From Bacteroidales bacterium (lineage in GTDB: Bacteria > Bacteroidota > Bacteroidia > Bacteroidales > Paludibacteraceae), in assembly GCA_015061145.1 (NCBI GenBank), contig SUXD01000020.1:1-47048 (forward strand): a stretch of DNA of 47,048 bases, in the 5' to 3' direction. A model generated the notes under the pieces. The model was not told the DNA's origin. It was given only the letters and a program-made list of their open reading frames with translations, and did not search any database. This document shows positions 15,111-24,485 of this stretch, one piece after another. The stretch's first letter is position 1, and each line of letters opens with the position of its first letter. The position numbers and the translations under genes are program-made.

Positions 15111-17759
15111 TTATTCGACGAACAGTTTTTGCATATGGTCTTTTGTCTGTACAATGTATGTGCCGCTTTCGGGGAGCGTCACTTTTCGGGCGTTTCGTGC
15201 GATTGTTTGACCGTAAATATTGACAACCGTCATGACACCGCTGGGGGAAATCATAGTCAGTTCGCGTTTGTTCACGGCGACGATTTGCTTTTCTGCATTC
15301 GGCAGTTTGGCGTCGGTGGCGTCCCCAATCCTTTCGAATGCGAAATCGGCAATGTTGCAAGCGCCTCCGTTGGTTGTAAGGCTGAGGATATGGGTGCCTT
15401 CGGCAATGTCGAATTCGGCATAGTGCTCGATGAAGTCCTCCCATCCTGTGCTGCCTGTTACAGGTATGGTGGCTGCTGTGTTGTCGTCAATTTTCACGCT
15501 GATGCTTTCGGCATTCCATTGCGTTTCGCCGGCGGCAAGGTTGAGTGTGAGTTTGAATTTTCCGCTTTCGGCATTTCTGATGCGATAGACGAGGTAGGTG
15601 CCGTTGCCTGTGTTGCCAGCGTATCCGTTGGCGTTGATGCTTATTTCCGCCGATTTTTCGATGAAATCGCTTACGCTCACAGTGCCGGGAATGTCGTTGG
15701 CAGGAAGAAAATCCTGTTCGCTGCCTTCCACCTTTGTCACCACAATGTCGCTGATGTTGCAGGCGCCACCGTTGGTCATTAAAGTGATGGTATGTTCGCC
15801 AGCATTGGCAATGGCGATATTTTCTGCGGTATGCGTGATGAAATTTTCCCACCCTGAGCTGGCGGTTATGCCAATTGTGGCTACCTCATTGTTGTCTATT
15901 TTCAAGGTGACGCTTTCGGCATTCCATTGTGTGTCGCCAGCGGCAAGGCGCAAGGTGAAATTGTATCGTGCCGCTATGGCCGCGTTTGCTTTGAATTCGA
16001 TATAGGAGCCGTCGTCAAATCCTCCGGCGTAAGTCACCCCGTTATTGGTGGTGAGTGTTATGCCATTTGATGCGGCTGTATATTTGCTTACGGGTATTGT
16101 GCCGGGAATTTCAAGCGACTGTTCTCCGTTCAGTCGTCTGTTCAATTGGTCGTAGTATAGCGATTGCGGTACAAGGGTGGCGCCATTCCCGATGCCTTCT
16201 TTGTAGTCCTCTGGTGCGGTGTTGGCAGTTCCGTATGTCGACGACATGGAAGTGGGCGAGGTCTTTACTGCCGTAGCGGCCCCTTGTGTTCCGATGATGT
16301 ATCCGTAGCCATATTGGCGTGAGTCGATGATGTAGTTGTTGCCCGATTTGTAATAGTTGCCTTTGGTGTTCCAAAAGACGGTTTGAGTAGAAGTATGTCC
16401 GTGACGGTTGCCGTCGGTTGCTCCATACGGACGAACGACAGATTCTACAAAGTCGCCGTTCAGCTCTTCATTGTCTATCAGGTTGGCCATGCTCAGATAC
16501 ATGTGGAAATCGCTTCCGTACTTCGGATCGGTCGATGTATAGTGATAGATGACGTTGCCGTTGGCGTATGAGTATTTAAAGGAGAAGCTGTGTCGTGCGC
16601 TGGTTGATGAGCAGTCTTTGATAAATGTTTCCTGACCGCAGATGTTGATGCCGTAGCCGTTTCCGCCGCCGCCCTCATATTGAGGGTGAGAGAAATCGCA
16701 GTTCTCGATGGTCAGACTGCGTGTCTTGTCCAGATTCAATCCGTTGGATGTCATGTGTATCATCGCGGCGTTTCCTGCTTGGTATGATGATATGTTTTTG
16801 GCAAAACAGTTCACATTCAGCGCAAATTTTATCAGAAAAGAGCTGTGTACATAATATGCTCCATTTCCGTCGGTACTGTAATCCTCTTCGCCCCATCCGT
16901 TAGCGGTGCTGTTCGCTTTGTTGCCGATAGAGAAGTCCATCAGCCCCACATTGCTTTGTTTGGGTTTTACTTTATATACGCGTGCGTTGTCGCGGGTTTT
17001 CATGTAATAGCGTGTCGGGATGTCGATGGTGATTGTTTTTTCGTTGGCGTTCACCTCCGTGATTTGTCGGTAGAAGGTGGTTCCCATGGTAGTCGGGTTC
17101 ACGCTTGCCGACCAGAATCCGCCCATGCCGTGTTCGTCAATCCATGCCTGTGTACGGTCGCTGCGGATGATTATCCAGTCGCCGGCAGCCAGATTGCCCA
17201 CATCGTTCAGATGAATCGTTGTGGTGGGCGTAGAGGGAATGTCTTGCGAGAGATAGTAATAGTTGCCGTCGTTGGCGTTGTTCCAAGTGCCTCCGTTGGT
17301 GACGGTGATAATCTGACAATTGCGCATTTTTTCGGCATAGCATCTGATGAAGGTTTTGTCTTTGCCTTCGCCTTTGAAAAGTATGTTGCTGCCGCTGATT
17401 TTCAATGCGTAAGAGTCGCTGATGGCAGCAGGTTTCACTTTGTAGGTGCCGGCCGGGAGAAATACAGTGCCGCCTCCGGCATTCTGTACGGCGTCTATCG
17501 CACTTTGTATGGCGGCTGTGGCGTCGTTGGCGCCAGTGTTGTCGGCTCCGTAGTCGAGCACATTGGCATAAAGTCCGTTCATGGTTTCGGGCAATGGTTT
17601 TTCGCCGCGCTCGTAGCCTGCGTACGAGAAATCGTGCAGAAATTGTCCTTGTGCATTGCTGTAGCCCGGTTGCCAGTCAGAAGGGTATAGTTCGCTTCGC
17701 CATTGCGCTGAAACAGAAAATCCAATGGCTATAAAAATCAAAAAAAGTTTTTTTCTCAT
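15111..17759 (-). CDS. Secreted beta-helix (pectate-lyase-like) protein with two CBM6-like modules and T9SS tail
   Basis: This 882-residue protein has a signal peptide (MRKKLFLIFIAIGFSVSAQ). A pectate-lyase-3-type right-handed beta helix starts near residue 66, shown by VLDYGADNTGANDATAAIQS and AGGGTVFLPAGTYKV, with long parallel-helix repeats to about residue 540. Two carbohydrate-binding-like modules follow (about 555-690 and 695-812); each has the pattern AAGxTQWNAES...KIDxN...TGWExFI...TNGGACNI. The C-terminal 65 residues (MTVVNIYGQTIARNARKVTL ... GTYIVQTKD) look like a type A T9SS sorting domain, so it is probably secreted and anchored at the surface. The substrate is not certain; a polysaccharide or glycoprotein is likely. 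The modules are close relatives of those in the neighbour at 17891-22342. Confidence 0.83.
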   Translation of the reverse strand: MRKKLFLIFIAIGFSVSAQWRSELYPSDWQPGYSNAQGQFLHDFSYAGYERGEKPLPETMNGLYANVLDYGADNTGANDATAAIQSAIDAVQNAGGGTVFLPAGTYKVKPAAISDSYALKISGSNILFKGEGKDKTFIRCYAEKMRNCQIITVTNGGTWNNANDGNYYYLSQDIPSTPTTTIHLNDVGNLAAGDWIIIRSDRTQAWIDEHGMGGFWSASVNPTTMGTTFYRQITEVNANEKTITIDIPTRYYMKTRDNARVYKVKPKQSNVGLMDFSIGNKANSTANGWGEEDYSTDGNGAYYVHSSFLIKFALNVNCFAKNISSYQAGNAAMIHMTSNGLNLDKTRSLTIENCDFSHPQYEGGGGNGYGINICGQETFIKDCSSTSARHSFSFKYSYANGNVIYHYTSTDPKYGSDFHMYLSMANLIDNEELNGDFVESVVRPYGATDGNRHGHTSTQTVFWNTKGNYYKSGNNYIIDSRQYGYGYIIGTQGAATAVKTSPTSMSSTYGTANTAPEDYKEGIGNGATLVPQSLYYDQLNRRLNGEQSLEIPGTIPVSKYTAASNGITLTTNNGVTYAGGFDDGSYIEFKANAAIAARYNFTLRLAAGDTQWNAESVTLKIDNNEVATIGITASSGWENFITHTAENIAIANAGEHTITLMTNGGACNISDIVVTKVEGSEQDFLPANDIPGTVSVSDFIEKSAEISINANGYAGNTGNGTYLVYRIRNAESGKFKLTLNLAAGETQWNAESISVKIDDNTAATIPVTGSTGWEDFIEHYAEFDIAEGTHILSLTTNGGACNIADFAFERIGDATDAKLPNAEKQIVAVNKRELTMISPSGVMTVVNIYGQTIARNARKVTLPESGTYIVQTKDHMQKLFVE

Positions 17760-17805
17760 ATAAATGTTCTTGTTATATTGTTATATTGCATAATAGATGA
17801 TACTA

Positions 17806-17813
17806 CAAAGTTA
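17806..17813 (-). promoter_or_regulatory. Promoter -7 box of the beta-helix gene
   Basis: The minus strand reads TAACTTTG, matching TAnnTTTG, about 46 bases before the ATG at 17759. Confidence 0.55.
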
Positions 17814-17835
17814 ATTTTGATTGCAATAATATCAT

Positions 17836-17871
17836 AAAAAAAGCCGCCCTTTTTTTGAAGGACGGCTTTCT
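17836..17871 (-). terminator. Intrinsic terminator after the GH5-GH18 gene
   Basis: On the minus strand AAAGCCGTCCTT pairs with AAGGGCGGCTTT (one mismatch-type position) and a run of T follows. It lies about 20 bases after the stop of the GH5-GH18 gene and separates it from the beta-helix gene, so the two are separate transcripts. Confidence 0.8.
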
Positions 17872-17890
17872 GCTGTTAGTTTATGTGGAT

Positions 17891-20800
17891 TTATTTCACA
17901 TATACTTTGGTCTTTCCATTCTCGGTGATGACAATGTAAACGCCAGCTGCCGGCATTTCAGCCGATTGTGCATTGCGGGCGATGATTTGTCCGTAAATGT
18001 TTACGATGGTCATCGTAGCGTTGCTGTTGCTTTGCAGCGTGATGTTTCTGCCGTTGATAATGATATACTCGGCATTGTCTTTCGCATTCTCAACATCGGT
18101 TGGAGTCGGGTTCGTTTCGGTCAGGTATGCCGACAGGATGTTGACACTTCCTGCAGCGCCAGTGTCGCCGGTATGTACATGGAAATCGCTGAAGAACGAA
18201 GCGTCGATGCCTGATTTCTGAAGGTCGATAACAACAGTTGTGTTGTTGCCTACAGCAGGAACGATTTCGTTGTTTGCAGTACGGAAGCTTCCTTCGTTGT
18301 TTTCAGCGAACCAAACTACTTTTCCGCCTTCGCCCGGACCTTTCTGCAAACGCATCGAAGTGATGTCGCCAGTGTAGGTGAGCACCAGATATTTGTGGTC
18401 AGAGCTTGTTCCGTCAACAGTGCATTCTTTCTGATATTTGTACTCGGTACCCCATGTGTACTGACCTTCGAAACTTTCCAGTGTCACATCGTCGCCGGCA
18501 GGGGTGTCGGTGATTTTTGCAAAACTGAAATCGTTGATGTTGCAAGCGCCTCCGTTCACAGTCAGCGTCAAAGTGTGGAGTCCGGTTGACGAAATGGCGA
18601 AGTCAGCGGTGTGGGCAATAAATGTTTCCCATCCGGTGCTTCCGTTTACAGGCACGGTTGCCACAGTCTTGTTGTCAAGTTTCACACTGATGCTTTCAGC
18701 ATTCCATTGTGCTTCGCCTGCAGCAAGGTTCAAGGTGATTTTGTAGTTGCCGCTTTCTGTGTTTCTGACATAGTATTTCAGGAACGAACCGTCGTTGGTG
18801 TCGCCTGCATATCCGTTGGCGTTGATGTTTACATTTTCGCTCTTTTCAGCGAACGATTCAACTTCAACTGTTCCCGGTATGTTGGTCACAGTATAGAATT
18901 CTTCTTCGCTGCCGGCAACTTTTGTTACGGTGAAATCGCTGATGTTGCAAGAACCGCCGTTGGTTACAAAAGTGATTTTGTGAACGCCGGCAGAAGCAAT
19001 GCTGATGTTGTTCACCGCATGCTCAATGAAGTTCTCCCATCCGGTGCTTCCGTTTACATTTACGGTTGCTACAGTGGCGTCGTCAAGTTTCACTGTGATG
19101 CTGCTTGCGTTCCATTGAGCGTCGCCGGCGGCCAGTTGCAGTGCAAAATCGTATTTCGCGGCAGTCAGAGCGTTCACATAGATGTCGATAGACGAACCGT
19201 TGCCGAATCCGCCAGCGTATGTTTTGCCTCCGTTAGTGGTGATCGATACGCCCGACGATGCGCTTGCGTAGTTGCTGATGGCTACGGTGCAAGGTATGTT
19301 GGTGGCTACGATTTGCTTGCCGCTTCCGATGTTGTCTTTCACAACTTTCAGCATCGAATTGCTACCGAAATCGTCTTCAGCCAATTGCCAAATCATGATA
19401 CCGCCGTATTCCTTACTTGTTTCAATTTTACTTTTAATGGTAGGTACGCCATTGTAGTAGATACCATTGTTAGGGTCATAGTCGCGATTCAAGTTGTCGG
19501 CGTTCAAAGTGACGATTTCCGACCAGTCGCGGGTGACACCGCCGTTAGAGTAGCCGTAGAACGGAATACCGTAGGTTACTTTTGACGCGTCGCCCATTTT
19601 TTGCGCATATCTGCCCATCATGGCGTCGCATTGGTCTTTGGGAGCCACAGGTCCGTCGCCGAATGCGTAGTCGTAAGCCATCACATTCAGGAAGTCGAGA
19701 CGACGGAATGTGGTGTTCGAAATAGCGCCGGTGAACCATTCGCCCACGGCCATCGTGATGAGTTTGTCATTGCCAAGAGCGGTGCGCAACTCTTGTACAA
19801 AAGAGTCAAAATTGTTCCAGATGGCATCGCTGGAGTTTATTTCAATGTCTATATCCACACCGTCAAGTCCGAATTTATTGACGAAAGCCACCAATTGATT
19901 GATGATATTTGCACGTTTTGCCGATGTAGAAAACGGGTTGCCATTCGTGTCGAATCCACCGCCGCCACCTAAAGCGATGAGTGTTTTCACACCGTTAGCC
20001 TTGCATGAGTTCACAGCAGTGTTCATGTAAGAGTCTCCAATCCACCAGCCGAGTGTGCCGCTTGAAGGGTAGGTAGCAAAGCAGAATACACAGTGGGTAA
20101 GGGCAGAGTAGTCAATTTTGTTCCAGTCGCCATATTCCCAGTCGGGCAGATAGCCTACTACGCGCAGATTGCTGTTGGACGAATCGCCTGAAACGACTAC
20201 CGTACCGCATTCGTCGCCACTCTCGCCGCCTCCGCCTTGTCCTTCTTCGTAAACGGTGAACGACGGATTGGTGATATTGATGCCTGCGCTTGGCGTGATT
20301 CTCAAGGTGTGTACGCCTGCGGCGAAGTTAATGACGATAGAGTAGTTGCTGAAAGTGAACCAGTCGCTTCCTGCGGCAGGGGTGAATGTGCCTGTGCTTA
20401 CGCCGTCAACGGTGATAAACAGTGTACGGTCCGTGCCTGTTGTGGCAAGTCCGAGGTTGAAGTTGTAATTGCCCGCTGTGGCTACATCCACCGTATATTC
20501 AAGATAGGTGTTTGCCGTCAGGTTGCCGGCATAGGTATTGCCGCCGTTTTCGTTAATGGTGATGCCGTCCGATTTGAAAGAGTAGTCGGCTACCGAGAAT
20601 GTACCCGGACAATTGACGGTCGTCACATTCAGGCTAACGGCTGTGAATGTGAATGCTTCCCATCCGCTCACCGTAGTGCTGACAGCTTTCAGTTGTCCGT
20701 TGTTGTTGGCGTCGTCAAAGTCGGCTTTCACATAATTGCCGTTGGCTACAGCTTTGATGCCGTATTGGTTGGTTGTGCCTGTGGGTACAAGGTAGAATTT

Positions 20801-22342
20801 CTCCCAATCGTTGATGGCTGTGCTTCGCGCCAGCAGTTGACTGTTTTCGTCAGCCACGGCGCAAACATAATTGTTGTTCACGTTTGATTTGAACGAAACT
20901 GTTCCGTCAGCGTTCACAACGACGGTTATTTTCTCGTTGTTTGTGCCGCCATAGGTCGAATTTCCGTTGGCTATAAGCGGATTGGTGCCGTTGTTCGTTA
21001 CTATTTTATCACCGAATGCCGTAATATAGTAGTCGCCTGCGGGAATGGTGACGGACGATGTGACGGTTCCCGGCGTATAGTTTTTCACGGTATTCGTCAG
21101 TCCTGTGTTTTCCCAGCTTGCGCTGCTCAATCCCGACCATTTGGCAAGAATCTGGTCGTAAGAAGCGGTTTCGAGGTTTATTTTTCCTGAATTCTCATTC
21201 ATCAGTCCCCAGTTGCCGTAACTGCTGATGCATTTGTACGACCATGAAGTCCAGTGCAATCCGGCATTGTTCATCAGTTGCAGACCGGTAGCCCAAGTGG
21301 AAGTCTGGTTGAAGAAACAGAACTCTCCGATGAAACTCGGCACATTGTGATTCTGGTTGTTGATGTTGTTTATTTTGTTCTGAATACCGGTTATTTGTTT
21401 TCCTTCGTTGTTGTCGTAGTCGCTGTATTCGTATTGGTGGTATTCGTACATCACATTGGTCCAGCCCCAATCGTTAGGGTTGGGCAAATCCCAAGGATCC
21501 CAAGTGGCTTCCATAATGATGATATGGTCAGGGTCTTTGGCGCGGATGCGGTCGTAGGCCTTGTCGTAAATGTTCCAAAGCAAGTTGTGAAGGTTTGTCT
21601 CGTTCCAAGTGGTTCCGTTCACCTCGTAATTTTTATAACGGTAGGTGCAGAAAGGCTCGTTCAGAATGTCATATCCAGCCACTGCGGGGTTGCCTTTGTA
21701 GTGATCGGCTATTTTCTCCCACAGTTGGTAATATTTTTCCTGATTTGCAGCAGCGTTGTTGCCAAAGAAGAATTCTGAAGCCCAGAATTCGTCCCAAGGG
21801 TCATCTTTGCTGGCGCAAGCGCCAGAGTGGTCGCGTCCGTTTTGCGAACCGTATGCACCGTGCATATCGATGATGACATAAATGCCGCGGTTGCTAGCCT
21901 GCTCCACAAACCAGTCGAGCCAAACAAAAGCGTCGCTGTTGAGGTTGCCGTTGTCATCGGTAAAGTCTCTGTACCAGAGCGGCAGACGGATACAGTTCAT
22001 ACCCCAGCTGGCAATCTTGTCGAAGTCGCTGGTGGTGAAATAGTTGTCGCGATAGGCGTTCAACAATGTTTTTGCTCCGTCGGCGCCGAAGCGGTTGGTG
22101 AGCACATTGTAGATGTCGCGTTCGCACTTCACATTGTCGGTGCCTTGGGTGACGCACATCCAAGGCTCTTGAATGGCAATGTTGCCGGCGTTAGTACCGC
22201 GCAGGTACACTGTCGAGCCGTTTCCGTAATTGTTCTTCAACACCTTTCCGTTCGCTTTCAGAAAGTCGCTGTTGCTCATTGCGGAATTAGCCAGAGAAAG
22301 TATGGCGAAAAGCCATAAAATCAATAAGTTAAATTTCCTCAT
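17891..22342 (-). CDS. Secreted multidomain GH5 and GH18 glycoside hydrolase with T9SS tail
   Basis: This 1483-residue protein has a signal peptide (about 1-23). A GH5-type (beta-1,4- or beta-1,3-glucanase) domain spans about 24-405, with acid/base Glu in ILNEP (E229) and nucleophile Glu in FIGEF (E340). A beta-trefoil or fascin-like region lies at about 430-570, and a CBM6-like module at about 575-698 ends in a Gly-rich linker. A GH18-type domain spans about 725-1008, with the intact motif DGVDIDIE (E834), MAYDY and IMIWQLAEDD. Two further CBM-like modules (about 1015-1145, 1150-1278), an unassigned beta domain (about 1285-1405) and a T9SS type A tail (TIVNIYGQIIARNAQ ... GVYIVITENG) follow. 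Both catalytic sites look intact, so it could attack beta-glucan and chitin or another GlcNAc polymer. A pseudo-lysozyme-like or endo-GlcNAcase use of GH18 is possible. Confidence 0.9.
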   Translation of the reverse strand: MRKFNLLILWLFAILSLANSAMSNSDFLKANGKVLKNNYGNGSTVYLRGTNAGNIAIQEPWMCVTQGTDNVKCERDIYNVLTNRFGADGAKTLLNAYRDNYFTTSDFDKIASWGMNCIRLPLWYRDFTDDNGNLNSDAFVWLDWFVEQASNRGIYVIIDMHGAYGSQNGRDHSGACASKDDPWDEFWASEFFFGNNAAANQEKYYQLWEKIADHYKGNPAVAGYDILNEPFCTYRYKNYEVNGTTWNETNLHNLLWNIYDKAYDRIRAKDPDHIIIMEATWDPWDLPNPNDWGWTNVMYEYHQYEYSDYDNNEGKQITGIQNKINNINNQNHNVPSFIGEFCFFNQTSTWATGLQLMNNAGLHWTSWSYKCISSYGNWGLMNENSGKINLETASYDQILAKWSGLSSASWENTGLTNTVKNYTPGTVTSSVTIPAGDYYITAFGDKIVTNNGTNPLIANGNSTYGGTNNEKITVVVNADGTVSFKSNVNNNYVCAVADENSQLLARSTAINDWEKFYLVPTGTTNQYGIKAVANGNYVKADFDDANNNGQLKAVSTTVSGWEAFTFTAVSLNVTTVNCPGTFSVADYSFKSDGITINENGGNTYAGNLTANTYLEYTVDVATAGNYNFNLGLATTGTDRTLFITVDGVSTGTFTPAAGSDWFTFSNYSIVINFAAGVHTLRITPSAGINITNPSFTVYEEGQGGGGESGDECGTVVVSGDSSNSNLRVVGYLPDWEYGDWNKIDYSALTHCVFCFATYPSSGTLGWWIGDSYMNTAVNSCKANGVKTLIALGGGGGFDTNGNPFSTSAKRANIINQLVAFVNKFGLDGVDIDIEINSSDAIWNNFDSFVQELRTALGNDKLITMAVGEWFTGAISNTTFRRLDFLNVMAYDYAFGDGPVAPKDQCDAMMGRYAQKMGDASKVTYGIPFYGYSNGGVTRDWSEIVTLNADNLNRDYDPNNGIYYNGVPTIKSKIETSKEYGGIMIWQLAEDDFGSNSMLKVVKDNIGSGKQIVATNIPCTVAISNYASASSGVSITTNGGKTYAGGFGNGSSIDIYVNALTAAKYDFALQLAAGDAQWNASSITVKLDDATVATVNVNGSTGWENFIEHAVNNISIASAGVHKITFVTNGGSCNISDFTVTKVAGSEEEFYTVTNIPGTVEVESFAEKSENVNINANGYAGDTNDGSFLKYYVRNTESGNYKITLNLAAGEAQWNAESISVKLDNKTVATVPVNGSTGWETFIAHTADFAISSTGLHTLTLTVNGGACNINDFSFAKITDTPAGDDVTLESFEGQYTWGTEYKYQKECTVDGTSSDHKYLVLTYTGDITSMRLQKGPGEGGKVVWFAENNEGSFRTANNEIVPAVGNNTTVVIDLQKSGIDASFFSDFHVHTGDTGAAGSVNILSAYLTETNPTPTDVENAKDNAEYIIINGRNITLQSNSNATMTIVNIYGQIIARNAQSAEMPAAGVYIVITENGKTKVYVK

Positions 22343-22549
22343 TTGTTATAAATTTTGATAATAAGTTTAAAAAATAACTTGCAAGTTTACAACAGAAAAC
22401 TTAAATAAACAACATCAAATGCAGAAATAATGTTTATATAAAATTGTTAGCATAAATTAACATGTTTCGTTTTTTAGGGGGGGCTAATTCCTAATTTGAA
22501 AATTTATTTCCCTTCGGTCAATGATTGTTAATTGAAGATTTGAAAATTT

Positions 22550-22860
22550 CAATTTTCATGTATGATGTACGTTGTACAATGTATAAATGTATTGATGTAT
22601 GATGTATGAGTAGAAAGTAAAAAGTTTAAAGTATAAAGTTGAAAGTCAGCGTTAGGGTCTGAGTCAAGGTCGAATTAATTGGAAATTAAGTAATTGGATA
22701 ATTGGGTTATTATCAAAGTCTGCGTCAATGTCAGTGTCAGAGTAACTTGTAACTCGTAACTCGTAACTTGTAACTCGTAACTCCTATTTATCTCCCGTCT
22801 GCGTCAAAGTCGTCTCGTTTCTCGTTTCTCGTTTCTTGCTTCTTGTTTCTTGTTTCTATT
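22550..22860. repeat. Mosaic low-complexity repeat, locus B (inverted)
   Basis: On the minus strand this stretch reads, in order: AGAAACGAGAAACGAGAAAC heptamers, GACTTTGACGCAGACGGGAG, AGGAGTTACGAGTTAC heptamers, TCTGACACTGACATTGACGC, an insert with ATACTTTAAACTTTTTAC units, CTACTCATACATCATACAT, and GTACATCATACATGAAAATT. Locus A and locus C share these blocks in this order. Positions 22343-22549 hold the upstream region of the GH5-GH18 gene, AT-rich, with no other supported feature. No coding sense is seen. Confidence 0.85.
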
Positions 22861-22865
22861 TTTCT

Positions 22866-22873
22866 TATCTTTG
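22866..22873 (+). promoter_or_regulatory. Promoter -7 box of the glutamine synthetase gene
   Basis: TATCTTTG is a perfect Bacteroidetes -7 element, 26 bases before the ATG at 22899, directly after the repeat locus. Confidence 0.75.
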
Positions 22874-22898
22874 CAAAGAGTACTAAAACAAAAACAAA

Positions 22899-24410
22899 AT
22901 GGACAAAAAAACAGCAATGAATCCTAATCTGCTGGTGCAATTCTTAGGAAAACCGGCAGCGGAGTTCACTCGCGCGGACATTATAGAGTTCTGCGAGAAG
23001 AACGATGTAAAATTTATCAACTTCCGCTATTGTGGATGGGACGGTAAACTGAAAACACTGAATTTCGTTATTAACAGCGCAGAGCATCTGGAGAATATTC
23101 TGTCGGCTGGCGAGCGTGTGGACGGTTCGAGCCTTTTCCCCTTTGTAGAGGCAGGAAAAAGTGATTTGTATGTGATGCCGAAGTATCGTACGGCATTCCT
23201 CGACCCTTTCGCAGAAGTGCCTACTGTTGATATTCTCTGCTCGTTCTACAACCGCGACGGCGAACCGTTCGAAAGTTCACCGGAGTACATTCTTCGCAAA
23301 GCGAGCCGCGCATTCACCGAAACTACAGGCCTGCAAATGGAAACGATGGGTGAGTTGGAATACTACATCATCGCAGATGCCGAAGAGCTTTATCCCGTTC
23401 CCGACCAAAAAGGCTATCACGAGAGCGCTCCGTACAATAAGTTTGCTGATTTCCGTACCGAGGCAATGCGTCTTATCTCGCAAGCCGGCGGTCTGATAAA
23501 ATACGGCCACTCCGAAGTAGGCAACTTTACCTACGATGGCAAAATATACGAGCAGAACGAAATAGAGTTCTTGCCTACCAATATTGAAGATGCAGCCGAC
23601 CAGTTGGTGGTTGCCAAATGGATTATGCGTCAGTTGGCGTATGAGTATGGCGTGACATTGACCTTCGCTCCGAAAATCACTGTAGGCAAAGCTGGTTCTG
23701 GTTTGCATGTACACTGCAAATTCTCGAAAAACGGCCAATCTGTGATGGTGAAAAACGGCGAACTTACCGATGAGTGCAAAAAGGCGATTGCCGGATTTAT
23801 GGTGGCTGGCACATCGTTGCCTGCTTTCGGAAATCCGAATCCGCTTTCGTTCTTGCGTCTGGTTCCTCATCAGGAAGCACCGACTTCGCTTTGCTGGTCG
23901 TTCTCGAACAGAAGCGCTTTGGTGCGTGTGCCGCTTGGCTGGATAAACAACGGAAAAGACATGGCTGCCGACTGCAATCCGCTTGAAAAGCCTTCAGGAA
24001 AGGATTTCAGCGGAAAACAGACTTTCGAATGGCGTGCTTCCGACGGTTGCGCCGACATCTATCTGTTGATGTCAGCACTTTGCGCTGCAGCTCGTCATGG
24101 CTTCGAAATGCCCGATGCACTTAAAATTGCCGAAAAAACATACGTAGGCCTTGGCGTGAACATTCACGACGACAGCAACAAACAGCTGCAGGAGTCGTTG
24201 GAACAATTGCCTGATTCGTGTGTGGCAGCTGCCAAAGAGTTGCAGAAAGACCGCGAGATTTACACTTCCAAAGGTGTGTTCTCTGAAAATATCGTTGATT
24301 TCATGATTAAATATCTGAATAATTTCAATGATGCCAACTTGCGCGCAGAACTTGGCAATGATACCGAAAAAATCATGAAACTGGTGAATGCAAATATGCA
24401 AGTGGGATAA
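22899..24410 (+). CDS. glnA: Glutamine synthetase, GSI-like family
   Basis: Glutamine synthetase joins ammonia to glutamate using ATP. The 503-residue protein has the GSI layout: beta-grasp domain with FRYCGWDGKLKTLNFVI and GERVDGSSLFPF, metal-site stretch GELEYYI, GGLIKYGHSEVGNFTYDGKI and QNEIEF, ATP-site KITVGKAGSGLHVHCKF, and substrate-site AGTSLPAFGNPNPLSFLRLV and RSALVRVPLGW. The usual C-terminal adenylylation motif (NLYDLPP-type) is absent; that region reads VGLGVNIHDD. The RFPDPAANPYL stretch is replaced by EWRASDGCADIYLL. It therefore belongs to a variant GSI branch and is not the large GSIII type also common in Bacteroidetes. An in-frame ATG 18 bases later is a possible alternative start. 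Confidence 0.88.
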   Translation: MDKKTAMNPNLLVQFLGKPAAEFTRADIIEFCEKNDVKFINFRYCGWDGKLKTLNFVINSAEHLENILSAGERVDGSSLFPFVEAGKSDLYVMPKYRTAFLDPFAEVPTVDILCSFYNRDGEPFESSPEYILRKASRAFTETTGLQMETMGELEYYIIADAEELYPVPDQKGYHESAPYNKFADFRTEAMRLISQAGGLIKYGHSEVGNFTYDGKIYEQNEIEFLPTNIEDAADQLVVAKWIMRQLAYEYGVTLTFAPKITVGKAGSGLHVHCKFSKNGQSVMVKNGELTDECKKAIAGFMVAGTSLPAFGNPNPLSFLRLVPHQEAPTSLCWSFSNRSALVRVPLGWINNGKDMAADCNPLEKPSGKDFSGKQTFEWRASDGCADIYLLMSALCAAARHGFEMPDALKIAEKTYVGLGVNIHDDSNKQLQESLEQLPDSCVAAAKELQKDREIYTSKGVFSENIVDFMIKYLNNFNDANLRAELGNDTEKIMKLVNANMQVG

Positions 24411-24429
24411 TCCCATTATTTATAATGTA

Positions 24430-24460
24430 AAAAAAGCCGTGAAAGTTCACGGCTTTTTTT
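24430..24460. terminator. Bidirectional intrinsic terminator between glnA and rlmD
   Basis: AAAAAGCCGTGAA and TTCACGGCTTTTT form a 13-bp stem with a two-base spacer, with A and T runs on the two sides, so it can end both the plus-strand glutamine synthetase and the minus-strand methyltransferase transcript. Confidence 0.88.
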
Positions 24461-24485
24461 GTGTACTGAAGAATGTGTGTTTCAT

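Noticed and set aside
22550-22860. CRISPR array
   Set aside because: The units are 6-12 bp and directly tandem; there are no constant 25-40 bp repeats with unique spacers and no cas genes.
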